A stretch of DNA of 64,000 nucleotides, from contig JAULBX010025941.1 of NCBI GenBank assembly GCA_032358255.1, forward strand, positions 180,065 through 244,064, in the 5' to 3' direction. The DNA is from Heterotrichella gracilis (taxonomy: Eukaryota; Sar; Xanthophyceae; Tribonematales; Xanthonemataceae). Positions within the stretch are counted from its first letter, which is position 1; every line of letters starts with the position of its first letter. The translations under genes were made by a program, and so were the position numbers. The notes beneath the pieces are model-generated. The model ran no database searches. It was not told the DNA's origin and saw nothing but the letters and a program-made list of their open reading frames with translations. Shown piece after piece: positions 12,792 to 24,604 of the stretch.

Positions 12792-14043
12792 ATGGCTTTC
12801 GCGAGTGTGCACGCGTTGCCTGCACCTGCTGGGGTGGTGCGAGCACGGGTGGGTCCAAGCAAGGTCTTTGCCACCGCAGTTGCTGGAGGATGGAGGTGCG
12901 GCAGAGGCTGCTGCTTGGCACAACCCTTGGTGCTCCCGAAACACGTTTTTTGGCAAGTAACCTCGTGGCACATCCCTTGCAGGACGGTGCTGCAGCCTTC
13001 CCTGTCCTCTAAAGCAGGCCGAGATCAGCGTTCTGCAGTGCTAACCTGCAGGTGCGTGTGCTAATGTTGGTGGGCATGCCAGTGGCACTCATGCCCCACG
13101 TGCTTGCATTGTTCCTAAACGCCATGCTCCTGCAGGGCCACGGCAACAACGGAAAGCAACAACGGTGCTGTCAGTGCGGAAGCAGCTGTACCCACGCCTG
13201 TCGTCAAAATTGACAACCAGTCGGACCCATTTGCCACAGTGCTCACTGTCTCCTTTGGTGATCGCTTGGGGGAGCTCCTTGACACGGTACGGGTGCTTGC
13301 ACCATCCTGCTACCCTGCACCACCTTGCTACCATGTCACCTTCCAAGCCGTGATAAATACTGCGCCATTGGTCTTGGCGGTCTGAACTAGTGCTACTAGG
13401 CATAGAGGCCACTCAGCTAGCCCAGGGCTGGCCCCCTTCCCATGCCTCTGTTCAACCCGGCTGTTCTTTGTAGGTGGCTTCCTTGAAGAACCTGGGCCTC
13501 AACATCCGCAGAGCCAAGCTCAGCACCACTCCCCAAGGGGGCTTGAAACACAAGTTCTTCATCACAGATGCAACCACTAGTGAAAAGATCGTAAAGTCAG
13601 CGCAGCTGGAGGAGATCAGGCTCACAGTGCTGAACAACCTGCTGCTCTTCCACCCGGAGAGCGGTGAGGAGCTGGCCTGGGGCATGCGGGCACGGGCCAA
13701 GCGGCCCTCAGACCGCGACCCCACAGCCCCCCTTGGTGCCAGCAAGCGCAGCGCCATCAAGACCAGCGTGCAGGTGGCAGCAGACGATGAGCGCGGCTGC
13801 ACCAACCTCATCATCCGCACGCTGGACCGGCCAGGGCTGCTGGTTGACATCGTGCGTGTGCTGAAGGACATCAACGTGAACGTGGTGTCAGCTGAGGTGG
13901 ACACCATTGGCAAGGAGGCGGTGGACTACTTCTATGTCACCTACCATGGGGAGGCGCTGGCGTCGCAGATGGAGACCCTGGTGACCAACGCCCTGCAGTA
14001 CTACCTGTCGCTGGCAGAGATTGAGAAGGAGGAGTCGTACTGA
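12792..14043 (+). CDS. Chloroplast ACT-domain repeat protein (ACR11/ACR12-like)
   Basis: Probable plastid regulatory protein with two amino-acid-binding ACT domains and no enzyme domain. In land plants such ACR proteins are linked to glutamine synthetase and GOGAT regulation; that role here is inference. Three exons: 12792-13051, 13136-13286, 13474-14043, joining in frame to 326 residues. Residues 1 to about 110 form a Ala/Arg/Cys/Ser-rich leader starting [14 protein letters not shown], typical of transit peptides. The first ACT domain (about 122-195) starts [18 protein letters not shown]. The second (about 245-318) starts [20 protein letters not shown] and contains [10 protein letters not shown]. 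Between them lies a Lys/Arg-rich linker. The last exon carries almost all conserved sequence, so the C-terminal part is firm and the exact start less so. Confidence 0.88.
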
Positions 14044-14673
14044 GCGTGATGCGGGAGGGCATGTTGGGGGATGGGGGAGGGCAGCACCGGGGCCCGGGCA
14101 CTGTGCCATGCCTGGGGAGCTGCAGCTAGAGTAGTCTAGGGGTTTGTAGTAAAGTGCTGTTGCATTGTATCTGCGTGTTTTGTCCAGTATTCTTATATTC
14201 TGGAAGGGCGTTTTCTTGCCATAGTAAAACAACCCTTTCGGTTGTTCAGTGAGTTAAGTGGGCATGGCATGCAAGGGCGGCAACTGCCCTGCGCTGTAAG
14301 GGTATGGTTGGCAGGGTTGATGCAAAATCAACCATGCATTGGCAAGACTTCTATCACCATTTGAGTCAGCAGCTGATGAGGGCCTGCTGTACATTTGATA
14401 ACTACATTTCGGGACCACGAGCAGCCTTGAACCTGTGTTACATGAGGATTGTGACTGATATCCCATAATATATTATCGGTTCAGTATGTGGTACTGTTGA
14501 CCCATGTAACTGTTTCATGCCAAATAGGCAGCATATCAACTCAGTGCGCCGCACAAGTTACGTCTAAACTGCCACACTTCAAGTGAGTGGTTGTTTGGCA
14601 GGAAAGACTGAGGTGACACACAGGTCTGGTAAATGTGCGCATGCTGTAGCCTGAAGTATTGATACCAGTTCCC
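14044..14673. other. Convergent spacer between ACT and CCA genes
   Basis: Two genes end into this 630-base gap from opposite sides. It holds both 3-prime untranslated regions. No further gene is seen. Confidence 0.45.
14438..14442 (-). terminator. Candidate TGTAA polyadenylation signal for the CCA gene
   Basis: TGTAA on the minus strand, about 230 bases after the CCA-enzyme stop. Its use is inferred only from motif and position. Confidence 0.3.
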
Positions 14674-17600
14674 TTAGCTGCTGGCTTTGCTTTCTTCCTG
14701 GCTTTGCCTGTACTCCTCCAGCATGGCTATGCACCCCTCCTGCGTGCCCTCAGGGTGTGCCAGCTGCCAGTTCACCACCCGCGCCATCAGCTGACCCAAC
14801 TCTGGTCCACCGCCCTTGAGCTTGCACACCTCCATAACCTGCGCCACGTGCACAACGGGTGACAGCCTGTCGCTGGTACAGCCCAGCGTGCTGCCTGGAA
14901 CGCAACATATATGCAAGCCCACACACAATAGGCGCATAACAAAATAGCCAGGCTAGCCAACACACGTGGCAGGTGTTCACACATGTGACGCCAGGCGCCA
15001 GTGCTCTGCCCGTGTGCCCCCACCCACCTGCTTCCCATTGAGCAGCGGCTTCCACTGCCACGCGTCACTCAGCTGGAAGCCATCGACTGCAGACTCGAGC
15101 GCCTGGCAGAAGGCCACCCTGCGCAGCGGCAGCACCAAAGGTGACGGGTCACCGCAAGGCGCAACAACACATGGCAGGCACCACATATGCACATGGCATG
15201 GCAAGGGCACACAGTCCACTGCATTATTGCACTGCCGGTGCTAGCTAGGAGGGCATTCCTGTGATGCAATTGCCTTGGCATTGCCGTAGCAATGCCTTGT
15301 TTGGGGTGGCATCCTAAAGAGACAGGTGGCTTCGCTGAGGGTTTGCACCCTTCCCCCTTTTTATGAAATTGGTCCACTGCCAATATATGGTCAACATCTA
15401 CAATTCCCTGGGTTCACTGATAAGCGGCACATTGACACATACCGCTTTGCCAGGTCATCGTCCCCACTCACTGACGTCCCCATCATGCTGGGTGACCCCG
15501 CCCGTTGCTGTGCACCATCCACCTCCCCCTGCGCATCCACACCCAGGGGCGCAGCCTCATCCATGGTCAGCAGCGACGCCAGCACCGCGCCTGCACATGA
15601 CACGCAGAGGGCGTCGGGATCCTGCGCCAAGCCTTCCACCACCATGCCACCACACGCGGCCTCACCCTCTGGCAAAGCAGTGTCCAGACACACCGCCAGG
15701 CAATAAGGCCGTGTCCTACCTGGCATGAACAGTCAAGCAGCTGGATTGCATGATTGTCGCCAGCTAGTGTCAGCATGCTGACCTGGTCTCAAAGCTGGAT
15801 TGCAGATACTTTCTTACCAGTCTGTATGTGCCATGCAATTCATTATGTGGGTGATGCATCATGTTGGTTCCCACCTGACCGCCAGCTTTGCCCCAGCCGC
15901 CTGACCACGTGCCCAAGGGCGATGCGTAGCGCCTCACTGCCAGTCGACACATCACCCTCCAGACCCTGCACAACGCATGGCAGGTGCATTGGTTGACTGC
16001 ACATGAATGCCTGCAAAGCTACGCATGCACCTCGGTGTACATCCGTCCTTGGACATGCATTGAAAAATCCACAACACACCCATGCCCTGGAGCTTTCACA
16101 TCTGTGGCCTCTGTGGCAATATAAGTGGCAATATGGGACATAAAAAATGCAGGTACCAAAACCAATAATTGCAGCCAATCCAGGCTGAAACCCCACCTGT
16201 AGCTGTGTGTAGATCTGCAGCAGCTCCGGCGCATCCGTATGCAGCGCCACCACCACATCCGCATCCTTGCCCCGCCACTTGAGCGACTCCCGGATGATGT
16301 GCGCAGGCAGTGCCACAGTTTTCCCCTTGGCAGCGGCCACGCGGCAGGCACGCAGCGGCAGCAGCAGCGCAGCCACCAGGGCCATGCGCCGCTCGCCATC
16401 ATCCAACCCGCCCTGCACATGCATGGGTGGCCGGGAACGGTTCACACACATACTGGCTCACCTCCACAAAGCTCCTTGGCATCATTGAGATGCTCTGAAA
16501 TACAAACAGCATTGCAACAATTTTAATGGTCCAGCCATGCTAAGGAGGCACGTCCTTGGCATTGCAATCCAGTGCCATGCCCTGCGCCTACCTGCGGCCA
16601 CCTGCCCAGTGTATCCTGTGCTGCCTGCATCACAGCCAGGCAGCGGCTGCCAGGGTCTGCCCCAAGGCGCTCCGCCACGGCCGGTGGGGATTGGAACACG
16701 GCATCAAACAGGCGCAGGCGGTGGATGAAGGTCACGGCATGCACAGGGGCGGGGCCTGCGAGCGGCAAGGGACACTTGGGGTCAGGTGGGAATGGATGGG
16801 CGGCTTGTGTGTTGATGGCAGGGGATGTACAGGGATCATGTGGTGTCCAAGGGCCCTACCTGAGATCATGCCCTCCAGCTCGGTGCCGATTCGCTCCCGG
16901 CTCACCTTGTTCACCAGGGCATCCAGCACCTGCATCCAAAAGAGGCATTCATTTATGCTTGCACTTGTTCTTTTTCAATTCATTCTGTTGCAAGAATCAT
17001 ATTTGCTGGTTGCATAACGGACTAGAAAGCTAACTGTAATAGTCCAGTGTCACACATATGGCCAGGCATTAATGGTGCACTCCCCTTGTCACTGAAACGG
17101 GGAGGTATTTCTGGCTGTCGAGGTTTCAGCGCAGGAGACGGTTGGCACAGCCATCGTTTTATAAGCCAAAGGCGCAGAATACACAGCCAATCACGACCAC
17201 AAAAGCAGTTCTAAAGGGTTGCTATTTGCCGCTTGTTTATAAGTTATCCAAGAAAGGTCTCCCTGCTTCACTGCCCGGCAAGATGCCGTCCATCAAACTC
17301 TCTGTCAAATGGCAGAAGGAGCTGTTTGAAAACTTGGAGATCGACTTGGACCAGCCTCCCATAGTTTTCAAAACGCAGCTGTTCTCACTGACCGGGGTGC
17401 CAACTGAGCGCCAGAAGATCATGGTCAAGGGTGGCATACTGCAAGATGACACTGACTGGGCAAAAACTGGAGTCAAGAACGGGCAGAAGCTGATGATGAT
17501 GGGCACAGCAGACAAGGTGCCAGAGGCTCCCAAGGACCAGCTGGTGTTCATGGAGGACCTACCCGAGTCAGAGCAGGACCACACAGGGCTGAAGCAGTAT

Positions 17601-20600
17601 GGCGCAGGGCTGCAGAACCTGGGCAACACCTGCTACATGAACTCCACCCTGCAGTGCCTGTACAAGGTGCCGGAGCTCAAACAAGGCCTGCAGCTCTACT
17701 CAGAGAGTGGCTCGATGGACCCAGCAAGCAGGCTGGTGACTGCAGCCAAGAAACTGTTCACTGACATTGAGCGCAGCGCGCAGCCCATCCCACCAGTGCA
17801 GTTTCTGCTGGCCATGCGTGACAAGTACCCCCAGTTTGCCCAGCAAACACCACAGGGGTACTATATGCAGCAAGATGCTGAGGAGTGCTGGACACAGCTG
17901 ATGTACTCCCTGCGCGAGAGCCTGAAGGTAATGCATATTGAATGGGCATGAAAAAGACAAATCACTCCATTAGCGATGTGCATGACACATTTGGACTGAA
18001 GTGCTCTGGCACTGACTGCAAACCTTTAATTATTTCAGAGCGAGGACGGAAACGAGTCATTGATACAAAAGCTTTTTGGCGTGAAGACGCATACGAAGCT
18101 TGTGTGCGAAGAGAGCGGGGAGGTCATTGAGGTACGCAACTGGCACAGAAAACAAAACAAGGCACTGCTGCTGTACATCCTGCAAACCCTCAAATAAGCA
18201 TTCGTCCATGTGCAGGACGATGACACAAACTTTGCGCTCAAGTGCAACATCTCAATAGATGTCAACCACCTGTCACAAGGCATTGAGCTGGGGATGAAAG
18301 ACGACAGGGAAAAGAACTCTGAGATCCTGGGGCGCCTGGCTGTGTTCAAGGGCAGCAGCCAGATCAGCAGGTTGCCGCCCTACCTCACCGTGCAGATGGT
18401 CCGCTTTTTCTACAAGGTGGACACGCAACAGAAGGCAAAAATCCTGCGCAAGGTACCTTGGCCACCCCACTGCTACACCACCCAATCCTGCCACCTGCCA
18501 CTACGCAAATCCAGCTTGAGTGTTAGTGCAGCTCGTATATATTAAGGTCCGCGATTTGATTACCATGCCCTGGGCTGCAGGTCAGTTTCCCGCTCCAGCT
18601 TGACTGCTACGATTTCTGCACCGACGAGTACAAGCAGGAGCTAGCGGGGCCACGGCAGGCGGCCAAGGCAGCGGAGGAGGCAAGGATTGGGCTGAACAAG
18701 AAGCAGAAGCTAGAGGAGAGCAAGCCAGAGGTGAGGCCCTCTGGCCATGGCATGCAAATGCATACCTAGGGGTCAAACCACTGCACCATGCGTGTTGCTC
18801 TCATCAGGCAGGCAACCGTCCACCTGATTGTGAATCACCCTGCATGCTTGGAATCAGATGCTCATAGGGTGCGTGGTGTGCAGGAGAAGGTGGATGCGGC
18901 TGATGGCACTGAGCGCATGGACCTGGATGCATCTTCCAGCGAGGACCCGCACGCAAAGTACAAGGGCCAGCTAACAGGTGGGAGCAGGGAACAGCTGGGT
19001 TTGGGTTTTGCTAACAAAATTGATGGCGGTTGGCTTTGAAACATGATACGTTGCATGAGTGTTTCCTTACATGGGTGCATGGGTCATGATGCGCTTCTCC
19101 AGCTGGCTATTACTGGTGGTGGTGTATGCACATGGTGACATTGCAACGGGTTACATCAGCTACAACTGGAACTTGTGGGCCTGCCCCCCTTCCCCGCAGG
19201 CAAATACGACCTGGTTGCTGTGCTGACCCACAAGGGGCGCAGCGCCGACTCGGGCCACTACGTGTCGTGGGCCAAGCAAGACGACGGGCAGTGGATTCAG
19301 TTTGACGACGACGAGATGATCCCGCGCAAGGAGGATGAGATCCAGACGCTGAGCGGGGGTGGGGATTGGCACATGGCCTACATGCTGCTGTACCGGGCCC
19401 AGAGGGTGTGACGGGGGGCATGGGTGCGCGTGTGAGAGGGTTGGGGACGGGGTGCGTTAAAGCGGGCTTGGTTTGTTCTGATGAGGTTGTGGGGAAGGCT
19501 TGGCGGTGCTCTACATTTAGGGTCGGCTTTGGCTTTTGGCTTTCTAGGATTACAGCCAATGATCAGTGCTGCAATGTATGATTGTATCAATTATTGCAGT
19601 AATGATACAGATGTTGTAAAGCATCATCATGGTGATTCACTGACCTCGTCACTGGCCGCAGCCTCCAGCAGGCTTGGATCCAGCTCAAACTGGAACCGCG
19701 CTCCAAAGCGCACAGCCCTCAGCACGCGCAGCGGATCTGCACAAGCATGCAGGGGTCAGTCGGGGGCTGGCTAGATGCGGCCATCAAGGGACATATGCAT
19801 GTATGGCAATTTGCAAAGCGATACTGCAGGGACTGCTCCTGGTCAAAATGCATGCTAATCCTGACGCATGGTACAATTTGTGCCTGCCATGGCTAGGATG
19901 CAGCATGCACTTGTCATCGGGAGTTTTGGGTGCTCCATATACATGACACCATGCCAATAGCTCTCAGAGCTCACCACCAAATATGACCAGGCTGCAGTGG
20001 AGTTGCGGTTTTCACAAATGCCCTGGCCTACCCACCCGTTCTAGCCCATGGCATGCCAGGCTGCAAGCATGAAAGGTGCCGTTTCCATGGTAGGTGCCGT
20101 TGGCACATCAAATAGACACATGTCTATGCGTGCATGGCCTACTAGGACCACTGGCAGTGCCCACCAGTGGCCTGCCACAGTGCTCAAGGTCGCGCCAGTG
20201 CCCTGCACGCATGAACCACGCACCGTCCAGGAACGTCTCCTTGGGCGGCAGCGGTGTGCGTATGAGCCCCTCCCGCAGGTCCTGCAGCCCCTTGCCGGTG
20301 AAGTCCTCGATGGTGCCCACGTTTATGTTGTAGAACATGCTGTTGATGGTGAAGTCGCGGCGCAGGGCGTCCTGCTCGGGGCTGCCAAACTCCATGCTGG
20401 GGATGCGGCTGTGCTCCGTGTAGGTCTCTGACCGCAGGTTGACCAGGTCCAGCCATATGTCGTACACCTTCAGGCGGGCCGTCTCAAGGTGCTTGGACTG
20501 GTCGGGGTTGCACTGTATGACCCCCACATGGTGTGTCCTCTGGCCCTGGGAGGTCAGGTACTCGTTCACGTGCTCCGCAAAGTCCTTGCCCAGCATGTCG

Positions 20601-20980
20601 TCCAGCGCTATGTCTATATCAAGGGACTCCTTCCCCAGCAGCTTGTCCCGCACCCAACCCCCAGCGCAGCGCAGTGTGGTGTGCAGCTGGGCATGGCGAG
20701 CTGCCTCCACCAGGGTGGCAAACAGGCGCTGCTCAACCTCGGTGAGCACGATGGTATCTGACAGGTGCGGCATCTTGACGGGCAGCTGGCCAAACTTGAA
20801 GGTCCGTGTGGGTTTGGCGTTGCTGGGGCTGTTGGGGGTGGTGAGCGTGGCACACACTCGCAGCCTGCAGCTTGCCAGCAGTCTGCCAGGAAGGGTTGCA
20901 GGACGGGAAGCTAGCACCCCACACGGCCGATACATTACTGACGCCACTCGGCGAAACAAGCTGGCTTTACTCAACACCAT
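14674..20980 (-). CDS. CCA-adding enzyme (tRNA nucleotidyltransferase)
   Basis: Adds or repairs the 3-prime CCA of tRNAs; one gene usually serves cytosol and organelles. Exons: 20980-20224, 19736-19645, 16929-16860, 16755-16592, 16494-16462, 16412-16197, 15965-15875, 15590-15443, 15118-about 15028, then a last exon from about 14890 to 14674. Phases agree up to the last junction, where a donor at either of two nearby GT positions is possible. The protein is about 625 residues. Visible motifs: a basic leader (MVLSKASLFRRVASV), the nucleotidyltransferase signature GGWVRDKLLG with the catalytic DIDIALDD, then RRDFTINSMFYN, TGKGLQDLREGLIRTPL and DPLRVLRAVRFGARF. The neck motif KVSRERIGTELEGMI follows in the third exon. 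The intron between 16930 and 19644 is 2,715 bases long and holds a whole gene on the other strand. Confidence 0.9.
17283..19411 (+). CDS. UBP6: UBP6/USP14-type ubiquitin carboxyl-terminal hydrolase
   Basis: Proteasome-associated deubiquitinase that trims ubiquitin chains before substrate degradation. Six exons: 17283-17927, 18039-18131, 18216-18452, 18581-18730, 18884-18977, 19200-19411. All join in frame to 476 residues, close to plant UBP6 and human USP14. The N-terminus is a ubiquitin-like domain (KLSVKWQKELFENLEIDL) that docks on the proteasome base. The USP catalytic domain starts GLQNLGNTCYMNSTLQCL, with nucleophile Cys117; the His box SADSGHYVSWAK contains His426. The ATG at 17283 fits the family; an upstream in-frame ATG-like extension has no homology. 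The gene lies entirely within an intron of the CCA-adding enzyme, on the opposite strand, 353 bases from one intron end and 233 from the other. Confidence 0.96.
19615..19619 (+). terminator. Candidate TGTAA polyadenylation signal for UBP6
   Basis: TGTAA about 205 bases after the UBP6 stop and still inside the CCA-gene intron, 26 bases before that intron's donor side. If used, UBP6 transcription would stop just before the flanking antisense exon. Confidence 0.4.
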
Positions 20981-21692
20981 GTGCGGCCATTGCGGTTAGT
21001 GCATGCATATGCTGTTTGTCTTGCAAGATATGCTGTATGCATGCACTAGGCACACGGTTGAGAGGCAACGGGGAGGGGACCTAAAAGGCTATACTTGAAG
21101 ATGCAATGCACCGTGTGAGACGACAATAGTGCCTACTGAGCGTACTTAAACTCTGAGGGCATCGTCGAATGTATGTCCGCTAGTTTCCCAGCTCGAGTTC
21201 GGGGCTATATTTTACAAGCTTTGCACATGCATGCATGCATGTGGCGCAAGTGCTTTGCCACCCACAAGCGATGCTATTCGCTGGGGAACCAGAGCTGCAG
21301 GCCCCGGGAGTCTCGGTTGTCTTCCTCACGTTCAAACCTATAGAGGCTGCTACGGCCAATACCCTGGCAGCTTAACCCCACAGATGCTTGGGCACCACCA
21401 CAGGCAGCAGCTGCGGCAACAATCCCTCTGGTACGGCCATTTTTCACTTGTTCCTTCTCTAATATTGCTGGATAGGGCGTGGCTGTAGGTAACTGCAAGC
21501 CTTTCGTGGCAGGATGCTTAGGATGCACGCCAGCCAACACCTTTGATGCATTTTCAAGTTGGTTTGCACAGTTGGCTGCTTGCACTGCTGTGGAGTATTA
21601 ACACTGTCCTTACTTTCAGCAGTTAGCAGTCAATCAGTGGCAGGGCAAGCTGTCACCTATCAATCCATAATGTGAGCATACACGGGCTCCCC
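20981..21692. promoter_or_regulatory. Divergent intergenic region between CCA and SANT/winged-helix genes
   Basis: This 712-base gap lies between two 5-prime ends. It contains a CATGCATGCATGCATG run at about 21226-21241. Small upstream exons of the right-hand gene cannot be excluded because its ATG at 21693 lies within a longer open frame. Confidence 0.4.
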
Positions 21693-24207
21693 ATGGGTCC
21701 CTTCCTGTCCCCCGCCGCCCTGGCCTGCCTGGCCAGTGCACTGGGCGGACCCATGGTGCTGCTGGAGCGAGTGCTGGAGGGCAGGGTGTGCCGGGAGTGG
21801 GACCAGGAAGGTGGGCAAGCTGGGTATTTTGTTGCTTACCAACCACACGCATGTTACCCACCTGTGTTCTGGCTACGGCCCCGGCCGTGTTGGGAGCGCT
21901 GCTTCAAACCATGTCGACAGGCATGCTCACGCAGTGCTTGCTGACGCAGGTGGGGGCAGCCAAGTGCCAGGGGAAGGCCACATGGGGGCTGCCAAGGGGA
22001 AGAAGAGGAAGCGGGAGAAGTGCGAAGGGCCGAGCAGCGCAGGGGAGGACATGAGGCGCAAAAAGAAAGGAAAGTCTAGGAAGCTAGTAGCTGCAGGTGA
22101 GAGGCTGATTGGGCCTGCTGACTGTGATTGTGCATGTGTGTGTTCAATGATGCCGTTGTCTGCCATGCGCAGAACGCATTGGGTTGCCTGTCGTTGCTTG
22201 CTTGAGCGCTCAATGCATGACCGGTGTGCACGCAGGCGGCAGTGGGGCTGTGGCGCAGATAAGTGGAGAGCGGCAGGCATGTGGAACAGATAGGGAGGCT
22301 ATTGGATGCTCTGCTCCTGCCACAGCCAGGGGGGAGATGGCAGGGGAGGTGGTGGGGAAGGAGCATGTGGCAGGCAGCAGGGGAACTGGCCTGGGGGGGG
22401 AAGGGGACAGCAATGGGAGCAGAGGCAAGAACAAGAAGGCCAAGAGGTTGGGCCAGGGTGTGAGCATTGGGGAGGAACAGGGGGAGGCTAGCATGCGGGA
22501 GAGCAAGCAGCTATCCAGCATCAAGGGGAGTGGGGAACACAGGCTGGGTGTGCAGGGAGAGGAGGCCTTGGGGGTGGATGGGGAGGAGGGGAGGAAAAGG
22601 AGGAAGAAACACAAGAGGAAGGAGCGCAAAAGGGAGAGGCAGCAGATGGGGGAGGGGGGGGAGCAGAGCATCGAGGGGAAGGATATGGATGGGGTGGGGA
22701 GGAAGAAGAAGAAAAAGCACAGGGAGAAGGTCAGAAATCCAAAGGTGGACGGGAAGCAGCACAAAAGGATAGGGGAAGTGCAAATCCCATCGGAGTGCAA
22801 CCCTTCCATCAGCGCATCCGATTGTCCGCCAGACCATTCGCATGCTGAGGTGGCTGACAGCGACGAGGAGGTTGGCAGGAGCCAGGCAAGGGGGGGAGGC
22901 AGCAAGGGGAGTGCAATGGATGGCCACCCAGCACCGTCACAGAGGCAAGCAGAAACAAGTAAGAAGAAAAAGGCAGCGCAGGTGCAGATTGCTTCAAACC
23001 TTGCAGCCAACATAACAGCATTTCCCGCACCACAGGTCGCTGCACAAGCAGCACCCTTGGCACCCGCAGCGACAGCATCTGCACTTGCCATCCCCACCTG
23101 CAGCCATGTCAAGGCACGGGGATCCTCATGGTCCCCAGAGGAAGTTGACGAGGTGGCGCGGCTGCGTGAGGACCCGGGCTATGCGCTGGAGCAGATGGGG
23201 GTGGCAAAGCCGATGTATGCGCAGATCGGGGTGTTCCTTGGGCGGTCGGGGCATTCGGTCAGTACAGCATACCACAGAAGGAAACGGATTTCTGAGCTGG
23301 GATTACCCCCAGCACAGAGCGACGGTGCAGGTAGGGTACACCTTCACTTTATGTGGGCATGTCCCCAGGGGATTTTCTGCCGTGCATGGTGTGGTATGAG
23401 GGTGCTGTCATGAAAAATAATTCGTGTAACATATGCGCATTGCATTTGATGATCTAGGGGCAAGGTTTTTTTTTTACCATGATATTCACTGTGCACTGGT
23501 TTCCTACGCCTGCAGACACTGTCGCCAAGCGCCCCTTCACCTGGCGCATGCTGGCGGTGCAAGCAATCAGCCTGCTGCCCCACCAGCAGGGCACTGCGGA
23601 GCAGGTGTACGGGGTCATTGAGACGCACCGGGACTTCTCTGCCTACCGCTCGTACCTGGACTGGAGGAGTGACCCCAGTCGCAACCAGCCTGTGTACGTC
23701 CTGGGCTGTGCATAGCGCTGGCCTGGCACCTGTGTACTGATTGCCTAGTGGGCTTGAAGGGCTCATGGTACAACATGTCACTGGCCACACAGGGGTTTGC
23801 CTGCATGTGCGTTGCTTCTTTGCTGTGGGAAATAATCAAGTAATTATTGGGATTTGAAATCTTTATAAACATCACAATACAAAAACATTTACTCAAAAAC
23901 CCACTACAACTAATACTGCCAGCAAGCCCAATGGGATGCCATGCTGAATGGAATGGCATGCATGCGTTTATGTTCATCAATGTTGCGCAGGTGGAAGGGA
24001 GCGGTGTATGACACCATTGTGAAAGGCGCTGCAGCTGGGAGGAACTTTGTCAACACTGGGACCAGGCTGCAGCAACCACCTGGCCGGTGGCATGGCCACA
24101 AGTCTGCATGGGTGTACGGGCTGCGGGAGGGTGTGGATGCACCCAGGTTCAAGCCAGCGGGACCAGAGCAGGGCCTGCCGCATGTTGGGAAGCGAGGCAG
24201 GGGGTAG
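21693..24207 (+). CDS. Lysine-rich nuclear protein with SANT/Myb-like and forkhead-like winged-helix segments
   Basis: Not a family I can name. Five exons: 21693-21810, 21950-22096, 22236-23330, 23516-23693, 23991-24207. They join in frame to 584 residues. Residues about 55-90 and 200-285 are dense in Lys/Arg/Glu (GKKRKREK, RKRRKKHKRKERKRERQ), giving nuclear-localisation and possibly nucleolar character. Near residue 385 stands SSWSPEEVDEVARLRED followed by a helical stretch ending YHRRKRISEL, like one SANT/Myb repeat. The last about 130 residues read KRPFTWRMLAVQAI, then TAEQVYGVIETHRDF, WKGAVYDTIV and HGHKSAWVYGLRE. That order resembles helix 1, helix 2, helix 3 and wing of a forkhead-type winged helix, with an insertion before helix 3 and without the canonical helix-3 residues. 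A chromatin or transcription role is inference. The true start may lie further upstream. Confidence 0.75.
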
Positions 24208-24420
24208 GGTTTGTGCTCAGCAGGCTGCCTGGGGTAGGCGGTGCGCGGGGCAGGGCAGCGCTGCACAGGGTAGGCGGGACCCCATGCTGTATGGGTCATG
24301 GACATGTATCATCACGAAGTTGAATTTTGTTTCACAACGATAGGGCTATACTATGTAGTATATACAGACCTTTTTTGCTGATAGTCCTGAGTGCAAAACG
24401 CTAGTACTTGACAACTGGCT

Positions 24421-24440
24421 CAAACATTGTACAATGTTTG
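24421..24440. repeat. Perfect 20-base palindrome
   Basis: CAAACATTGTACAATGTTTG equals its own reverse complement over all 20 bases. It has no spacer, so it resembles a dimer-protein binding site more than a hairpin stem. Confidence 0.85.
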
Positions 24441-24604
24441 GAACTGCAGTGCATGCATTAAAAAAATCAACAATTCAGTAGTAACTAGCAGCTGCTTTGT
24501 TGAGAGTGAGTGCCATTTGTTGTTGTATTATATTTCCAAAAATATATTCGTATAATAATTCACATCATATGTACGGATGCGATGTTCAACGTGTTATGAA
24601 TAGG

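Noticed and set aside
17142-17282. Upstream in-frame extension of UBP6
   Set aside because: The 47 extra residues have no match to the UBL domain start, and the family begins exactly at the ATG 17283.
22210-23112. Long minus-strand open frame of 300 residues opposite the Lys-rich exon
   Set aside because: It is the mirror of the AAG/GAG-rich coding strand, giving Leu/Phe/Ser/Pro-only sequence without motifs. The plus strand has in-phase splice sites and recognisable domains.
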